This document shows positions 1-8,893 of a DNA stretch of 64,000 bases, one piece after another. The DNA lies in NCBI RefSeq assembly GCF_012163135.1, contig NZ_JAAVUP010000002.1, positions 186,001 to 250,000 on the forward strand, written 5' to 3'. Origin of the DNA: Neoroseomonas oryzicola. Lineage in GTDB: Bacteria > Pseudomonadota > Alphaproteobacteria > Acetobacterales > Acetobacteraceae. The position numbers and the translations under genes are program-made. Position 1 is the first letter of the stretch, and every line of letters begins with the position of its first letter. Under the pieces are notes generated by a model, which worked only from the letters and a program-made list of their open reading frames with translations, did not search any database and had not been told where the DNA came from.

Positions 1-1
1 G

Positions 2-952
2 GATGCGCCCACGATGAACGAGGTGATCTCGCACGGCGCGAACGGGCTGCTCTATCCGCCGGGGTCGCGGGCGCCGCTTGATTTCGGCGATGCGCGGCGG
101 ATCGGCGCCCGCGCCCGGGAGAGCGTCGCCATCGGACGGCGCCGCTTCGAGGCGGCGGTGCCGGGCCTGCTGGAGTTCGTCGCGACGCCCTTCGCCGCGC
201 TGGCGCGGACGGCGGGGCGGCGAGGGATCCTTCTGCCCGCGCGGCCGGCCACGGCGGCGCCGGAAATCGGCATCGTCCTGGACGGCACGATGCCCGCCAC
301 GTCCTGGATCCTCGCCCCCGCCGCGGGCGACGCCGTGGCGGAACCCGCGATGCTGGCCGCCGCGCTGGCCGGCGCCCCGCCCGAAGCGGTGGCGATCCGC
401 GGCCATCATCTGGTCCTTACCGCCGATGGCGCGGAACATCTTCGCCGCACGGCCGACATCGCGGCGGCCTGGTCGCGCCTGACGGCGGGCAGCGCCGAAG
501 TCGCGGGGTTCGGGATGCCCGCGGCCACGCTGCTGCGCGCCGATGCGTTGCGGCGGATCGGCGCGTCGCCGCCCGCGACGCCGCCGGAACTCGGCGACCT
601 GCTGCTGCGCTGGCACGACGAAGGGGCGCTGATCCACGACGCCGACGAGGTGCTCGCGACGTGCCCGGAATCCGACGACCGTGCCGGCTGGATCGCGCTG
701 GTGGAACGGCGCGCTGGCCCTGCCGTCGCTGGCCGCCTGCGCGATGCCTTCGCCGTCGCAGATACGGCCACAGCCGAGGCCGCCCGGCGCACGCGGCCGG
801 CGCGGATCGCCTTGGACTGCGTCGCTGCGGCCGATCGCCTCTCGCCGGCCCTCGGGCGCCTGGCGGAGTCGATGATCCTCGGCGGCGGCCTGCGGCGGCT
901 GCGGTCCATGCTGGCCGGGAAGCGTGCGCGCGGCGAGGATGGCGCGGCATGA
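2..952 (+). CDS. Glycosyltransferase, GT4-type C-terminal part (5' end outside window)
   Basis: The reading frame is already open at the first bases, so the N-terminus lies outside the window. The first residues (DAPTMNEVISHGANGLLYPP) match the end of the nucleotide-sugar binding domain of GT4 retaining glycosyltransferases, where the conserved Glu contacts the donor. After this short piece come about 280 residues unusual for GT4. Their middle contains RADALRRIG and ELGDLLLRWHDEG, which resemble the acceptor-side half of GT2 enzymes. The protein may therefore be a multi-domain transferase with a degenerate GT2-like tail. Its stop overlaps the start of the next gene (ATGA), so the two are probably cotranscribed in a polysaccharide or glycan locus continuing to the left. 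An internal ATG at position 14 is not the true start. Confidence 0.7.
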   Translation, partial: DAPTMNEVISHGANGLLYPPGSRAPLDFGDARRIGARARESVAIGRRRFEAAVPGLLEFVATPFAALARTAGRRGILLPARPATAAPEIGIVLDGTMPATSWILAPAAGDAVAEPAMLAAALAGAPPEAVAIRGHHLVLTADGAEHLRRTADIAAAWSRLTAGSAEVAGFGMPAATLLRADALRRIGASPPATPPELGDLLLRWHDEGALIHDADEVLATCPESDDRAGWIALVERRAGPAVAGRLRDAFAVADTATAEAARRTRPARIALDCVAAADRLSPALGRLAESMILGGGLRRLRSMLAGKRARGEDGAA

Positions 953-1860
953 CCGCGCCCCGATTCACCATCGTTACGCCCTGCCTCAACCGCGCCGCGA
1001 CCATCGGGGCCGCGATCGAGAGCGTCCTCGCCCAGCACCATCCTTCGGTCGAACACATCATCGTCGATGGCGGATCGACCGACGGCACGGCCGAGGTGCT
1101 GGCGCGCTACCCGCATCTGACGGTGGTGCGGGAGAAGGACCGCAACCTCTATGACGCCATCAACAAGGGACTGCGGCGCGCGACCGGCGATATCGTCGGC
1201 CTGCTGAACAGCGACGACCTCTATGCGCCGGGCGCCTTCGTTGCGGCGGAGGCCGTGCTGGCCGATCCGTCGATCGCGATGGTCATCGGCGCCGCCGAGT
1301 TCTTCACGGAACAGGACGGACGCGAGGTCGTGACGCGCCACCTCTCCGGCGCCGCGGCGGTCGGGCTGACCGAAGCGAATGCGATCGGCAACGTCACGAC
1401 GATGAACGCAGCCTTCTACCGGCGCCCGCTGATCGAGGCGGTGAAGGGCTTCGACGACCGGTTCCCGCTCGCCGCGGACAAGGATTTCTGGCTGCGGCTG
1501 GTGCTGCTCGCGCCGCGGCACGTCATCATCCCCGACACCGTCATCCGCTACCGCAGCCATGCCGGTTCGCTGACCTTCGCGGCAGGCGACCTGCGCGACA
1601 AGCTGTCGCGGCATCTGCTGGAACTGGCGCGGACGCGGCTGGCGGAGACGCCGCCGGGGTCAGCCGAGCGCGCCGCCTATCGGCGCTGGCACGCCTGGGC
1701 GGTCGGCTACCGCGCCATGGTGCAGGCACGCGCCGGCAGCATCGGCACAGCGTTGCGGACGATGGGCGCGGGCTTCGCCCTGGACCCGGCCTGGCCGTTG
1801 CGTTTCCTCGCGCGGTTGCCGGAACACTGGCGCGATCGCGCCGTGCGGCGCGAGGCCTAG
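949..1860 (+). CDS. Glycosyltransferase family 2
   Basis: 303 residues. The N-terminus FTIVTPCLNRAATIGAAIES is the classic GT2 nucleotide-binding strand. It is followed by DGGSTDGT (about residues 43-50) and an LNSDD metal-binding motif of the DxD type (about 85-89). KDFWLRL around residue 180 matches the conserved acceptor/catalytic acid region. The family transfers a sugar from a nucleotide-sugar to an acceptor in the cytoplasm with inversion. The ATG at 949 overlaps the upstream stop (ATGA), so translational coupling is likely; longer forms starting upstream only read through the other gene. Donor and acceptor cannot be told from the sequence. The TAG stop overlaps the stop of the convergent gene in a shared CTAG. 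Confidence 0.88.
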   Translation: MTAPRFTIVTPCLNRAATIGAAIESVLAQHHPSVEHIIVDGGSTDGTAEVLARYPHLTVVREKDRNLYDAINKGLRRATGDIVGLLNSDDLYAPGAFVAAEAVLADPSIAMVIGAAEFFTEQDGREVVTRHLSGAAAVGLTEANAIGNVTTMNAAFYRRPLIEAVKGFDDRFPLAADKDFWLRLVLLAPRHVIIPDTVIRYRSHAGSLTFAAGDLRDKLSRHLLELARTRLAETPPGSAERAAYRRWHAWAVGYRAMVQARAGSIGTALRTMGAGFALDPAWPLRFLARLPEHWRDRAVRREA

Positions 1861-3200
1861 AGCCCGCGCCGGGCGAGGAAGTCGTCCACCACGCCGCCGA
1901 GCCCGGGCTGCTCGACCTCCTCATAGGCATAACGCGCGCGCACCACCGGCTTGCCCAACCCCGGGATCACCGCGATGTCGGCGGGCGTTCCTGAGATGAC
2001 GACGTCTGCCTCCGATGCCGCGATGGTTGCCGCCAGCGCCGCGCGCTGCCCCGGATCGTAGCCCATCGCCGGCAGCACCGGGCCGAGATGCGGAAAGGCC
2101 GCGAAGACGCGTGCAATCGCGGGCGCGGCCGAGCGGCGGGGATCGACGATCTCCGCGACGCCGGCCGCCTGCGCCGCCGCATATCCAGCCCCCGTCGCCA
2201 TGCCGCCATGGGTCAGCGTCGGTCCATCCTCGACCACCAGCACGCGCCGTCCGCGCACGGCCGCCGCATCCTCGAGCGTGATGCGGGACGCGCCGCGCAG
2301 CAGCGTCGCCCCAGGGTTCAGGACGTGCGCTGCCGCGGCGACCTGCTCGACCGCCGCCGCGGGCGCCGCGTTGGCCTTCGCGACCAGAACGACGTCCGCC
2401 ATGCGCAGCACCGCCTCGCCGGGGTGGTAGGCGCTTTCATGGCCCGGCCGTAGCGGGTCGACCAGCGTGATCAGCAGGTCCGGCCGGATGAAGGGGAAGT
2501 CGTTGTTGCCGCCGTCCCAGAGGATGACGTCGCTCTCGGCTTCCGCCTGGCGCAGGATGGCGGCGTAGTCCACGCCCGCATGCACCACGCCGCCGGCGGC
2601 GATGTGAGGTTCGTATTCCTCGCGTTCCTCGATGGTGCAGTCGGCGGCGTCGAGGTCGGCACGCGTCGCGAAGCGCTGCACCGCCTGGCGCGCCAGGTCG
2701 CCATAGGGCATCGGATGGCGCAGCACGCCGACGCGCAGCCCGCGCGCCTTCAGGCGGGATGCGATCCAGCGCGCGACCTGCGACTTGCCGCAGCCGGTGC
2801 GCACCGCGCAGATCGCGATCACCGGGCGGCTGGAGGGGATCATCGTCGCCCTCGGTCCCGGCAGCGAGAAATCCGCCCCCGCCGCCAGCGCGATGGAGGC
2901 AAGATGCATCACATGCGCATGCGGCGCGTCGCTGTAGGCGAAGACCGCCTCGTCGACCTCGCGATCGCGCAGCAGACGACCCAGCGTCGCTTCCTCCTCG
3001 ATCGGGATGCCGGCCGGGTAGAGCGGCCCGGCGAGCGCGGCCGGATAGGCGCGCCCGGCGATATTCGGGATCTGCGCCGCGGTGAAGGCCACGACCTCCC
3101 GCGACGGATCCTCGCGGTAGACCGTGTTGAAGACGTGGAAGTCGCGCCCCGCGGCGCCGAGGATCACCACGCGCCGGCGTGTCGTTGCCCCTGCGGTCAT
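1857..3200 (-). CDS. Cyclic 2,3-diphosphoglycerate synthetase-like GTPase/ligase
   Basis: 447 residues resembling the family named after archaeal cyclic 2,3-diphosphoglycerate synthetase (COG2403-type predicted GTPases). An N-terminal Rossmann-like part (VVILGAAGRDFHVFNTVYRE) precedes a P-loop region with RTGCGKSQVARWI (about residues 130-150), a Walker-B-like VILWDGGNNDFPF and the conserved LITLVDPLRPGHES. Archaeal members use ATP to cyclise 2,3-diphosphoglycerate. Bacterial members are widespread but their reaction is, to my knowledge, not settled, so the substrate is unproven. The ATG at 3200 has an AGGAG six bases upstream. The stop overlaps that of the convergent glycosyltransferase, so the gene probably stands alone. 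Confidence 0.75.
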   Translation of the reverse strand: MTAGATTRRRVVILGAAGRDFHVFNTVYREDPSREVVAFTAAQIPNIAGRAYPAALAGPLYPAGIPIEEEATLGRLLRDREVDEAVFAYSDAPHAHVMHLASIALAAGADFSLPGPRATMIPSSRPVIAICAVRTGCGKSQVARWIASRLKARGLRVGVLRHPMPYGDLARQAVQRFATRADLDAADCTIEEREEYEPHIAAGGVVHAGVDYAAILRQAEAESDVILWDGGNNDFPFIRPDLLITLVDPLRPGHESAYHPGEAVLRMADVVLVAKANAAPAAAVEQVAAAAHVLNPGATLLRGASRITLEDAAAVRGRRVLVVEDGPTLTHGGMATGAGYAAAQAAGVAEIVDPRRSAAPAIARVFAAFPHLGPVLPAMGYDPGQRAALAATIAASEADVVISGTPADIAVIPGLGKPVVRARYAYEEVEQPGLGGVVDDFLARRGL

Positions 3201-3322
3201 GGCCGTCTCCTGTCCCTGCGCGCAAGGTCAGCAGCCCGGTCCGCGCGCCGTCAAGCGCGGGCCCTGCCGCGCCGGCGCGGCGCATGCTATCGGCGCGGGA
3301 TCGTTGCGAGGGGAAACGCATC

Positions 3323-4075
3323 ATGGGCGTGCTGGACGGGAAGGTCGCGCTGGTCACCGGCGCCGGGAAGAACATCGGGCGGGCCATCGCGCTGACGCTC
3401 GCGCGCGACGGCGCGACGGTGGTGGTGAACGGGCGCTCCGACCAGGTGGCGATCGAGGCCGTGGCGGAGGAAATCCGGGCCGCGGGCGGCCGCGCCGAGG
3501 CGATCCTCGCCGACGTTTCCACGGCGGATCAGGTCGCGCGCATGGCCGACCAGGTCGCCTCGTCGCTCGGTGGTGTCGACATCCTCGTCTCCAATGCCGG
3601 GCTGCGGCGGCAGACGCCGTTCCTGCAGATGAGCGTCGAGGAATGGCGGGAGATCCTCTCCGTCGCGCTGGACGGCGCCTTCATCCTGACCCGCGCCTTC
3701 GTGCCGCAGATGATCGCGCGCGGGGGCGGGTCCGTCATCGCGCTGTCGGGCATCTCGACCCATGTCGGCACGCCGAACCGCGCGCATGTCTCGGCCTCCA
3801 AGGCGGGGCTCGAGGGGCTGATCCGCGCGCTGGCGGTCGAGCTCGGGCCGCAGGGCATCCGCGCCAACTGTGTCGCGCCCGGCGCGGTGGACACGGTGCG
3901 CGGCGCGAGCGCCGGCGCGATGCCGCAGACCCTCGGCCGCGACGAGGGCATCCCGATGCGCCGCAAGGCCGCGGTGCAGGAGATCGCGGACGTGGTCCGC
4001 ATGCTCGCCGGGCCGGAAGGCGGATATGTCTCCGGCCAGACCATCCACGTGAATGGCGGCGCCTTCCTCGGCTGA
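3323..4075 (+). CDS. SDR-family protein with degenerate catalytic tetrad
   Basis: 250 residues with the full short-chain dehydrogenase fold signature: the nucleotide-binding TGAGKNIG (residues 12-19), the NAG strand motif (VSNAG), and the C-terminal GQTIHVNGG of FabG-like members. The family normally uses Ser-Tyr-Lys. Here the segment is LSGISTHVGTPNRAHVSASK: the Tyr position is Val156 and the aligned Ser position is Gly143, while Lys160 is kept. This argues against ordinary NAD(P)-dependent oxidoreduction, or for unusual chemistry. The start was chosen at ATG 3323, preceded by GAGGGGAAA. Longer in-frame forms lack such a site and lack family similarity. It stands between two minus-strand genes. 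Confidence 0.8.
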   Translation: MGVLDGKVALVTGAGKNIGRAIALTLARDGATVVVNGRSDQVAIEAVAEEIRAAGGRAEAILADVSTADQVARMADQVASSLGGVDILVSNAGLRRQTPFLQMSVEEWREILSVALDGAFILTRAFVPQMIARGGGSVIALSGISTHVGTPNRAHVSASKAGLEGLIRALAVELGPQGIRANCVAPGAVDTVRGASAGAMPQTLGRDEGIPMRRKAAVQEIADVVRMLAGPEGGYVSGQTIHVNGGAFLG

Positions 4076-4090
4076 GGAGGCCGCTGCGGG

Positions 4091-5389
4091 CTACCGATGC
4101 CGCGCATTCGCCGCGGCATCGGCGGGCCACAGATAGGGGCGCCACGCCAGCGCGATGGCCACCGTCGCGACCAGCCCGATCCCCGCGAAGGCCGTCGCCG
4201 TCGCGGCGAAGCCGAACCAGGCGATGAGCGGCCCGGCGCCGAGCAGTCCGACCGGCAGCCCGTAGACCGCCAGCATCCGCAGTCCCATCACGCGACCGCG
4301 GAAGGCGTCCTTGGTCACGCGCAGCAGCAGCACGCCCATCGGAACCATGCAGAAGCTCTGCACGAAGCCGACCGCGGCGAGCAGCACCATGCCTGCCGCC
4401 GCATCGCGAACCTGCGCGAAGCCGAGCAGCAACAGGAACCAGATGAGGGATGCGGCGAGCATCGTGCGCGCCGGCGGAAAGGCGCCGCCGCGCGCGCTCA
4501 GCACCATCGAGCCGATCAGCGCGCCCGTCGCGAAGACGGCGATCAGCCGCCCGAGCCCACCCTGGTCCATGCCGTAGATGTCACGGGCGACGTGCGGCAG
4601 AAGCCCGCCCGTCAGCGGATAGGCGAGGAAGTTCGCGAGGAAGGCGAGGCACATCGCGGCAAGCAGCGCCGGGGCCGCGCGCACATAGGCGGCGCCGTCC
4701 ATCACGTCGCGCCAGACGCGCGTCACCGGGGCGGCCCCAGCCGGGACGTGGATGCGCGATTCCTCGATGCCGGTCATCAGCAGGAGGCTCGTCAAATACA
4801 GGCCGGCGACCACCAGATAGGCCTGCCCGACGCCGAGGGCCGCGACCAGCGCCGCGCCGGACAGCGCGCCGACGATGCGGGCGGTGTCGGCGCTCATGCG
4901 CTCGATGCCCATCGCGCCCATCAGGTAGGGCGCGGGCATGGTCGCGCCGATCAGCGCGTTCCGCATCCCGATGTCCGAAGGCCGCACCAGCCCGGCCAGC
5001 AACGCCACCACGAAGATCGCCGAGATGCCCAGCATCCCGGTCAGCGCCAGGCCCGCGAGCGTCAGCGCCAGTGTCAGGTAGGCCGCGCGCATGGCGATCA
5101 GGACCCGCCGATGCCCGAGCCGGTCGCCCATCACGCCGAACATCGGCGAGATCAGCGTGCCGACGAATTGCAGGGCGCCGAACAGCGTGAGCACGACCAC
5201 CGATCCCGTCTCGGCCAGGACGTACCAGGCGAGGATCAGGGTCTCCATCTCGAAGGCCCAGGAGGTGGCGAGGTCGGCGGGCCACTGGAAACGGAAGCTG
5301 CGCTGGCGGAAAGGCGCCAGCACGGAGGCGCGCGGTGCTGTGCTCACCTGGCGTGGCCGGCGGACATGGATCGTTTTCCCCCTGGGCAC
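4091..5389 (-). CDS. MFS transporter (EntS-like, MFS_3 type)
   Basis: 432 residues with about twelve hydrophobic membrane segments. The MFS loop-2 signature is visible as GVMGDRLGHRRVLIAMR. The sequence pattern resembles the MFS_3 / enterobactin-exporter-like subgroup, which exports small molecules by proton antiport at the inner membrane. The substrate is unknown. The annotated start is GTG at 5389 with a GGAA just upstream. A GTG at 5347 (giving MSTAPRASVLAPF) fits the usual family N-terminus equally well, so the start is uncertain. The gene is divergent from the VOC gene at 5509 and convergent with the SDR gene. Confidence 0.8.
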   Translation of the reverse strand: MPRGKTIHVRRPRQVSTAPRASVLAPFRQRSFRFQWPADLATSWAFEMETLILAWYVLAETGSVVVLTLFGALQFVGTLISPMFGVMGDRLGHRRVLIAMRAAYLTLALTLAGLALTGMLGISAIFVVALLAGLVRPSDIGMRNALIGATMPAPYLMGAMGIERMSADTARIVGALSGAALVAALGVGQAYLVVAGLYLTSLLLMTGIEESRIHVPAGAAPVTRVWRDVMDGAAYVRAAPALLAAMCLAFLANFLAYPLTGGLLPHVARDIYGMDQGGLGRLIAVFATGALIGSMVLSARGGAFPPARTMLAASLIWFLLLLGFAQVRDAAAGMVLLAAVGFVQSFCMVPMGVLLLRVTKDAFRGRVMGLRMLAVYGLPVGLLGAGPLIAWFGFAATATAFAGIGLVATVAIALAWRPYLWPADAAANARHR

Positions 5390-5429
5390 CGTTCCGGCGC
5401 CCGTGCGGGGAGTATGCGGCAGCGTCGCG

Positions 5430-5453
5430 TGGGGGCGAAGCCCCGCGCCCCCA
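5430..5453. repeat. Intergenic hairpin, 8-bp perfect arms
   Basis: TGGGGGCG at 5430-5437 and CGCCCCCA at 5446-5453 are exact inverted repeats around an eight-base spacer. An alternative fold, GGGGC-GAA-GCCCC, uses the same bases. It lies between the divergent MFS and VOC genes and has no T-tract, so it is not a typical terminator. It could be a dispersed intergenic palindrome or part of the 5' leader. Confidence 0.45.
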
Positions 5454-5508
5454 TGTTGCGGCGCATCACGGTCGGTGCCTAGTATTCCGGCCCATCAGGG
5501 AGACGAGC

Positions 5509-6297
5509 ATGCTGACCAGCCTGACGGGGCTCGACCACCTCGTCGTCGCCGTGCGTGACCTCGACGCCGCCGCCGCGGCCTGGTCGGCGCTTGGCTTCAC
5601 CTTGTCGCCGCGCGGTCTGCACAGCGCGCATATCGGCAGCGCCAACTACACCATGATGTTCGGCGAGGATTACCTCGAGCTGCTCGGGGTGGTGACGCCG
5701 ACGCCGCACAACCAGGCGCTCCGGGACTTCGTGGCGCGGCGCGAGGGGCTCGACCGCGCGGCCTTCACCACGACCGATGCCGCCGCGGGCGTCGGCGCGC
5801 TGCGCGCGCGCGGCGTGGAGGCCATCGGCCCCGTCGATTTCGGCCGCCCCGTGCCGCTGCCCGACGGCGGCGAGACGGAGGCGCGCTTCACCGTCTTCCG
5901 CTGGCCGCCGAGCCAGCGCGTGGGCGGCCTCGGCATCTTCGCCTGCCAGCACCACACGCGCGACGCGGTCTGGGTGCCGTCGCTTCAGCAGCACGCCAAC
6001 GGCGTGACGCGCATCCGTCGCGTGCTGGTTGCGACGGACGACCCGGCGGGCGCGGCCTCGGGCCTCGCGGCCGCCATCGAAGGCGGCGTGCGGCCCGACG
6101 GCGCCTTCCGCTTCGTCGAGACGGGCGTCGGCCGTGCCTCCGTCGGCTTCGCGCCGCGGGCCGCCATCGCAGCACTCGCCGGTTGCGCCGAGGATGCGCT
6201 GCCGCGCGAAGGCGGCGCAGCCATGGTGCTCGGCACGGCCAAGCCCCGTCCGCCCGGCTTCGCCACGGGCGTTGCCGTCATCTTCGAACCCGCCTGA
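5509..6297 (+). CDS. VOC-superfamily protein (glyoxalase_3-like)
   Basis: 262 residues. The start of the VOC fold is visible as LDHLVVAVRDLDAAAAAW, with the metal-ligand His at residue 8, followed by a second half including FACQHHTRDAVW. The arrangement resembles the glyoxalase-like domain of PF13468 type, found in uncharacterised cytoplasmic proteins; the reaction is unknown. The start is ATG 5509, with CAGGGAG 8-10 bases upstream. The gene is 21 bases ahead of a peptide-type ABC binding protein on the same strand, so it is probably the first gene of that uptake operon. It may act on the imported compound; that link is inference. Confidence 0.75.
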   Translation: MLTSLTGLDHLVVAVRDLDAAAAAWSALGFTLSPRGLHSAHIGSANYTMMFGEDYLELLGVVTPTPHNQALRDFVARREGLDRAAFTTTDAAAGVGALRARGVEAIGPVDFGRPVPLPDGGETEARFTVFRWPPSQRVGGLGIFACQHHTRDAVWVPSLQQHANGVTRIRRVLVATDDPAGAASGLAAAIEGGVRPDGAFRFVETGVGRASVGFAPRAAIAALAGCAEDALPREGGAAMVLGTAKPRPPGFATGVAVIFEPA

Positions 6298-6318
6298 TCC
6301 CGCGCCAGGAGAACGACA

Positions 6319-7911
6319 ATGTCCGGACCGACCCGCCGCGAGATGCTGCTTCTCGGCGCCACGGCCATGCTGCCGGTGCCCGTCGCCGCGCAGGAGGCGC
6401 CGCGCCGCGGTGGTGCGCTGACGGTGCATTTCGCGACCGAGCAGCGCATCCTCAACCCCTCCCTGCAGGCCTCGACAGGCGTCTACATCGTCGGCGGCAA
6501 GATCCAGGAGGCGCTGCTCGACCTCGACGCGCAGGGCAATCCGGTCGGCGTGCTGGCCGAGTCCTGGGAGTCCGCGCCGGATGGCCTGACCCATACCTTC
6601 CGCCTGCGCCGCGGCGTGACCTGGCATGACGGCAAGCCCTTCACCTCCGCCGACGTGCAGTTCACGGCGATGGAGATGTGGAAGAAGATCCTCAACTACG
6701 GGACCACCCTGCAGCAGTTCCTGACCGAGGTGCAGACGCCCGATCCGCACACAGCGGTCTTCAAGTACGAGAAGCCGATGCCGCAGGGCCTGCTGCTGCG
6801 CGCGCTGCCCGACCTCGGCTACATCTCGCCCAAGCATGTGTTCGAGACCGGCGACATCCGCCAGAACCCGGCGAACACCGCGCCGATCGGCACCGGTCCC
6901 TTCAAGTTCGTGCAGTACGAGCGCGGCCAGTTTATCATCGCCGACCGCAATCCGAACTACTGGCGCGACAACATGCCCTACCTGGACCGCGTGGTCTGGC
7001 GGGTCGTGAGCGACCGCGCCGCGGCGGCCGCGCAGCTCGAATCCGGGCAGCTCCTGTTCAGCCCCTATTCCTCGCTGGCCATCGCCGACCTGCAGCGCCT
7101 CGGCCGCGACCCGCGCTTCGAGGCGACGACGCGCGGCAACGAGGGCAATGTCCGCACCAACACGCTGGAATTCAACTTCCGCAACCCGGTGCTCGCCGAC
7201 ATCCGCGTGCGCAAGGCGATCGCGCATTCCCTGAACGTGCCCTTCTTCATCGAGAACTTCCTCGGGCCCTTCGCCAAGCCGGGCACCGGGCCGATCCCCT
7301 CGGTGTCGACCGACTACTACCCGACCGAGCCGATGCCGCAGTATGGCTACGACGTCGCGCTGGCGAACCGGCTGCTCGACGAGGCCGGCCAGCGCCGCGG
7401 CGCCGGCGGCGTGCGCTTCAGCGTCCGCCTGCTCCCCGCCCCCTGGGGCGAGGACATCGCGCTCTGGGCGACCTTCATCCAGCAGTCGCTGCAGCAGGTC
7501 GGCATTCGCGTCGAGATCGTCCGCAATGACGCCGCCGGCTTCCTGCGCAGCGTCTACAACGACTGGAACTTCGACCTCGCATCCGGCTGGCACCAGTACC
7601 GCAGCGACCCGGCGGTCAGCACGACGGTCTGGTACCGTTCCGGTAGCCCGCGCGGGGCACCCTGGACCAACCAGTGGGGCTGGAAGGACGACCGCATCGA
7701 CGGGATCATCGACGCCGCGGCGACCGAGGTCGATCCGGTGAAGCGCAAGGCGCTCTACGCCGACTTCGTGCGCGCGGTGCAGACGGAACTGCCGCTATGG
7801 ATGCCGATCGAGCAGATCTTCGTCTCGGTGTTCAACCGCCGCGTCCGCAATGCCGGCAACAACCCGCGCTGGGCGTCCTCGACCTGGCACGACACCTGGC
7901 TGGCGTCGTGA
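6319..7911 (+). CDS. ABC transporter substrate-binding protein (SBP family 5, peptide-type)
   Basis: 530 residues of the DppA/OppA class. The N-terminus has tandem arginines (TRRE) then a hydrophobic stretch ending at VAAQEA, fitting a Tat-like or Sec signal peptide. Family motifs include LRRGVTWHDGKPFTSADVQF (about residues 95-115), GTGPFKFVQYERG, and SGQLLFSPYSS. It binds its ligand in the periplasm and delivers it to the two permeases encoded directly downstream. SBP_bac_5 proteins carry peptides, opines, nickel or other compounds, so the ligand cannot be read from sequence. AGGAG lies a few bases before the ATG. The next gene starts about four bases after the stop. Confidence 0.9.
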   Translation: MSGPTRREMLLLGATAMLPVPVAAQEAPRRGGALTVHFATEQRILNPSLQASTGVYIVGGKIQEALLDLDAQGNPVGVLAESWESAPDGLTHTFRLRRGVTWHDGKPFTSADVQFTAMEMWKKILNYGTTLQQFLTEVQTPDPHTAVFKYEKPMPQGLLLRALPDLGYISPKHVFETGDIRQNPANTAPIGTGPFKFVQYERGQFIIADRNPNYWRDNMPYLDRVVWRVVSDRAAAAAQLESGQLLFSPYSSLAIADLQRLGRDPRFEATTRGNEGNVRTNTLEFNFRNPVLADIRVRKAIAHSLNVPFFIENFLGPFAKPGTGPIPSVSTDYYPTEPMPQYGYDVALANRLLDEAGQRRGAGGVRFSVRLLPAPWGEDIALWATFIQQSLQQVGIRVEIVRNDAAGFLRSVYNDWNFDLASGWHQYRSDPAVSTTVWYRSGSPRGAPWTNQWGWKDDRIDGIIDAAATEVDPVKRKALYADFVRAVQTELPLWMPIEQIFVSVFNRRVRNAGNNPRWASSTWHDTWLAS

Positions 7912-7915
7912 CGCC

Positions 7916-8893
7916 TTGAGGGTCCTGCGGCTTGCGCTGAGGCGGCTCGCCGCCTCGCTGCCCACGCTCGTGCTCATCCTGGTCGGGCTGTTCCTGCTGC
8001 TGCAGCTCGCCCCGGGCGACACGGTCGATGCGCTGATGGCGCAGATGGGCGGCGGCGACCAGGCGCTGGCGGAGGAACTGCGCCGCTTCTACGGCCTCGA
8101 TGTCGGGATCGCGGCGCAGCTCGGGCGCTACCTGATGCGGTTGGTGACGCTCGACCTCGGCTTCTCCTCGATCTACGGCAAGCCGGTCGCGACCGTGATC
8201 CTCGAGCGCCTGCCGGCGACGCTGCTGCTGATGGTCTCGGCGCTGTCTTTCGCCTTCTTCTTCGGGCTGGTGCTCGGCGTCGTGGCGGCGCGGCGGGTCA
8301 ACAAATGGCCCGATACGCTGATCTCGACGCTGGGGCTGGTCTTCTACGCGACGCCGTCCTTCTGGTTCGGGCTGATGGCGATCGTCCTGTTCAGCGTCTA
8401 CCTGCAATGGCTGCCGGCAGGCGGCTTCGGGGACATCACCCAGAACCTGACCGGCATCGCCGCCGTGCTCGACATCGCGCGCTACCTGGTGCTGCCGACG
8501 CTCACGCTGGGGCTGATCTTCCTCGCGATCTACCTGCGGATCATGCGGGCCTCGATGCTGGAGGTGCTGTCGCTCGACTTCGTGCGCACCGCACGGGCGA
8601 AGGGGCTGAGCGAGACGCGGGTCGTCGCGCGGCACGTCCTGCGGAACGCCATGCTGCCGATGGTCACGCTGATCGGGCTGCAGGCCGGCACCATGCTCGG
8701 CGGGTCGGTGGTGGTGGAGAGCGTCTTCGCCCTGCCGGGCCTCGGGCGGCTGGCCTATGAGAGCGTCGTGCAGCGCGATCTCAACACGCTGCTCGGCATC
8801 GCCTTCATCTCGGCGGTGCTCGTCATCTGCATAAACTTCCTCGTCGACATCCTCTATGCGCGGCTCGATCCGCGGATCTCGGCGGAGTCCTGA
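7916..8893 (+). CDS. ABC transporter permease (DppB/OppB-like)
   Basis: About 325 residues with six predicted membrane segments and the BPD permease fold. The EAA loop is visible around DFVRTARAKGLSETRVVARH (about residues 218-240), which docks on the ATPase. The family begins with a short basic stretch and a first helix, as seen here (LRLALRRLAASLPTLVLILV), which supports a TTG start at 7916. An ATG at 7850 would overlap the binding-protein gene by 61 bases and add an atypical N-terminus. The stop overlaps the ATG of the partner permease (TGATG). Confidence 0.88.
   Translation: MRVLRLALRRLAASLPTLVLILVGLFLLLQLAPGDTVDALMAQMGGGDQALAEELRRFYGLDVGIAAQLGRYLMRLVTLDLGFSSIYGKPVATVILERLPATLLLMVSALSFAFFFGLVLGVVAARRVNKWPDTLISTLGLVFYATPSFWFGLMAIVLFSVYLQWLPAGGFGDITQNLTGIAAVLDIARYLVLPTLTLGLIFLAIYLRIMRASMLEVLSLDFVRTARAKGLSETRVVARHVLRNAMLPMVTLIGLQAGTMLGGSVVVESVFALPGLGRLAYESVVQRDLNTLLGIAFISAVLVICINFLVDILYARLDPRISAES

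Noticed and set aside
406-1614. Long minus-strand frame opposite the two glycosyltransferases
   Set aside because: No recognisable domain, no ribosome site; the plus-strand frames carry clear glycosyltransferase motifs.
5479-7593. A 704-codon open frame on the minus strand opposite the VOC and binding-protein genes
   Set aside because: It is a composition artefact of G+C-rich coding DNA: it lies antisense to two well-supported genes, has no family motifs and is rich in Arg, Gly and Ala.
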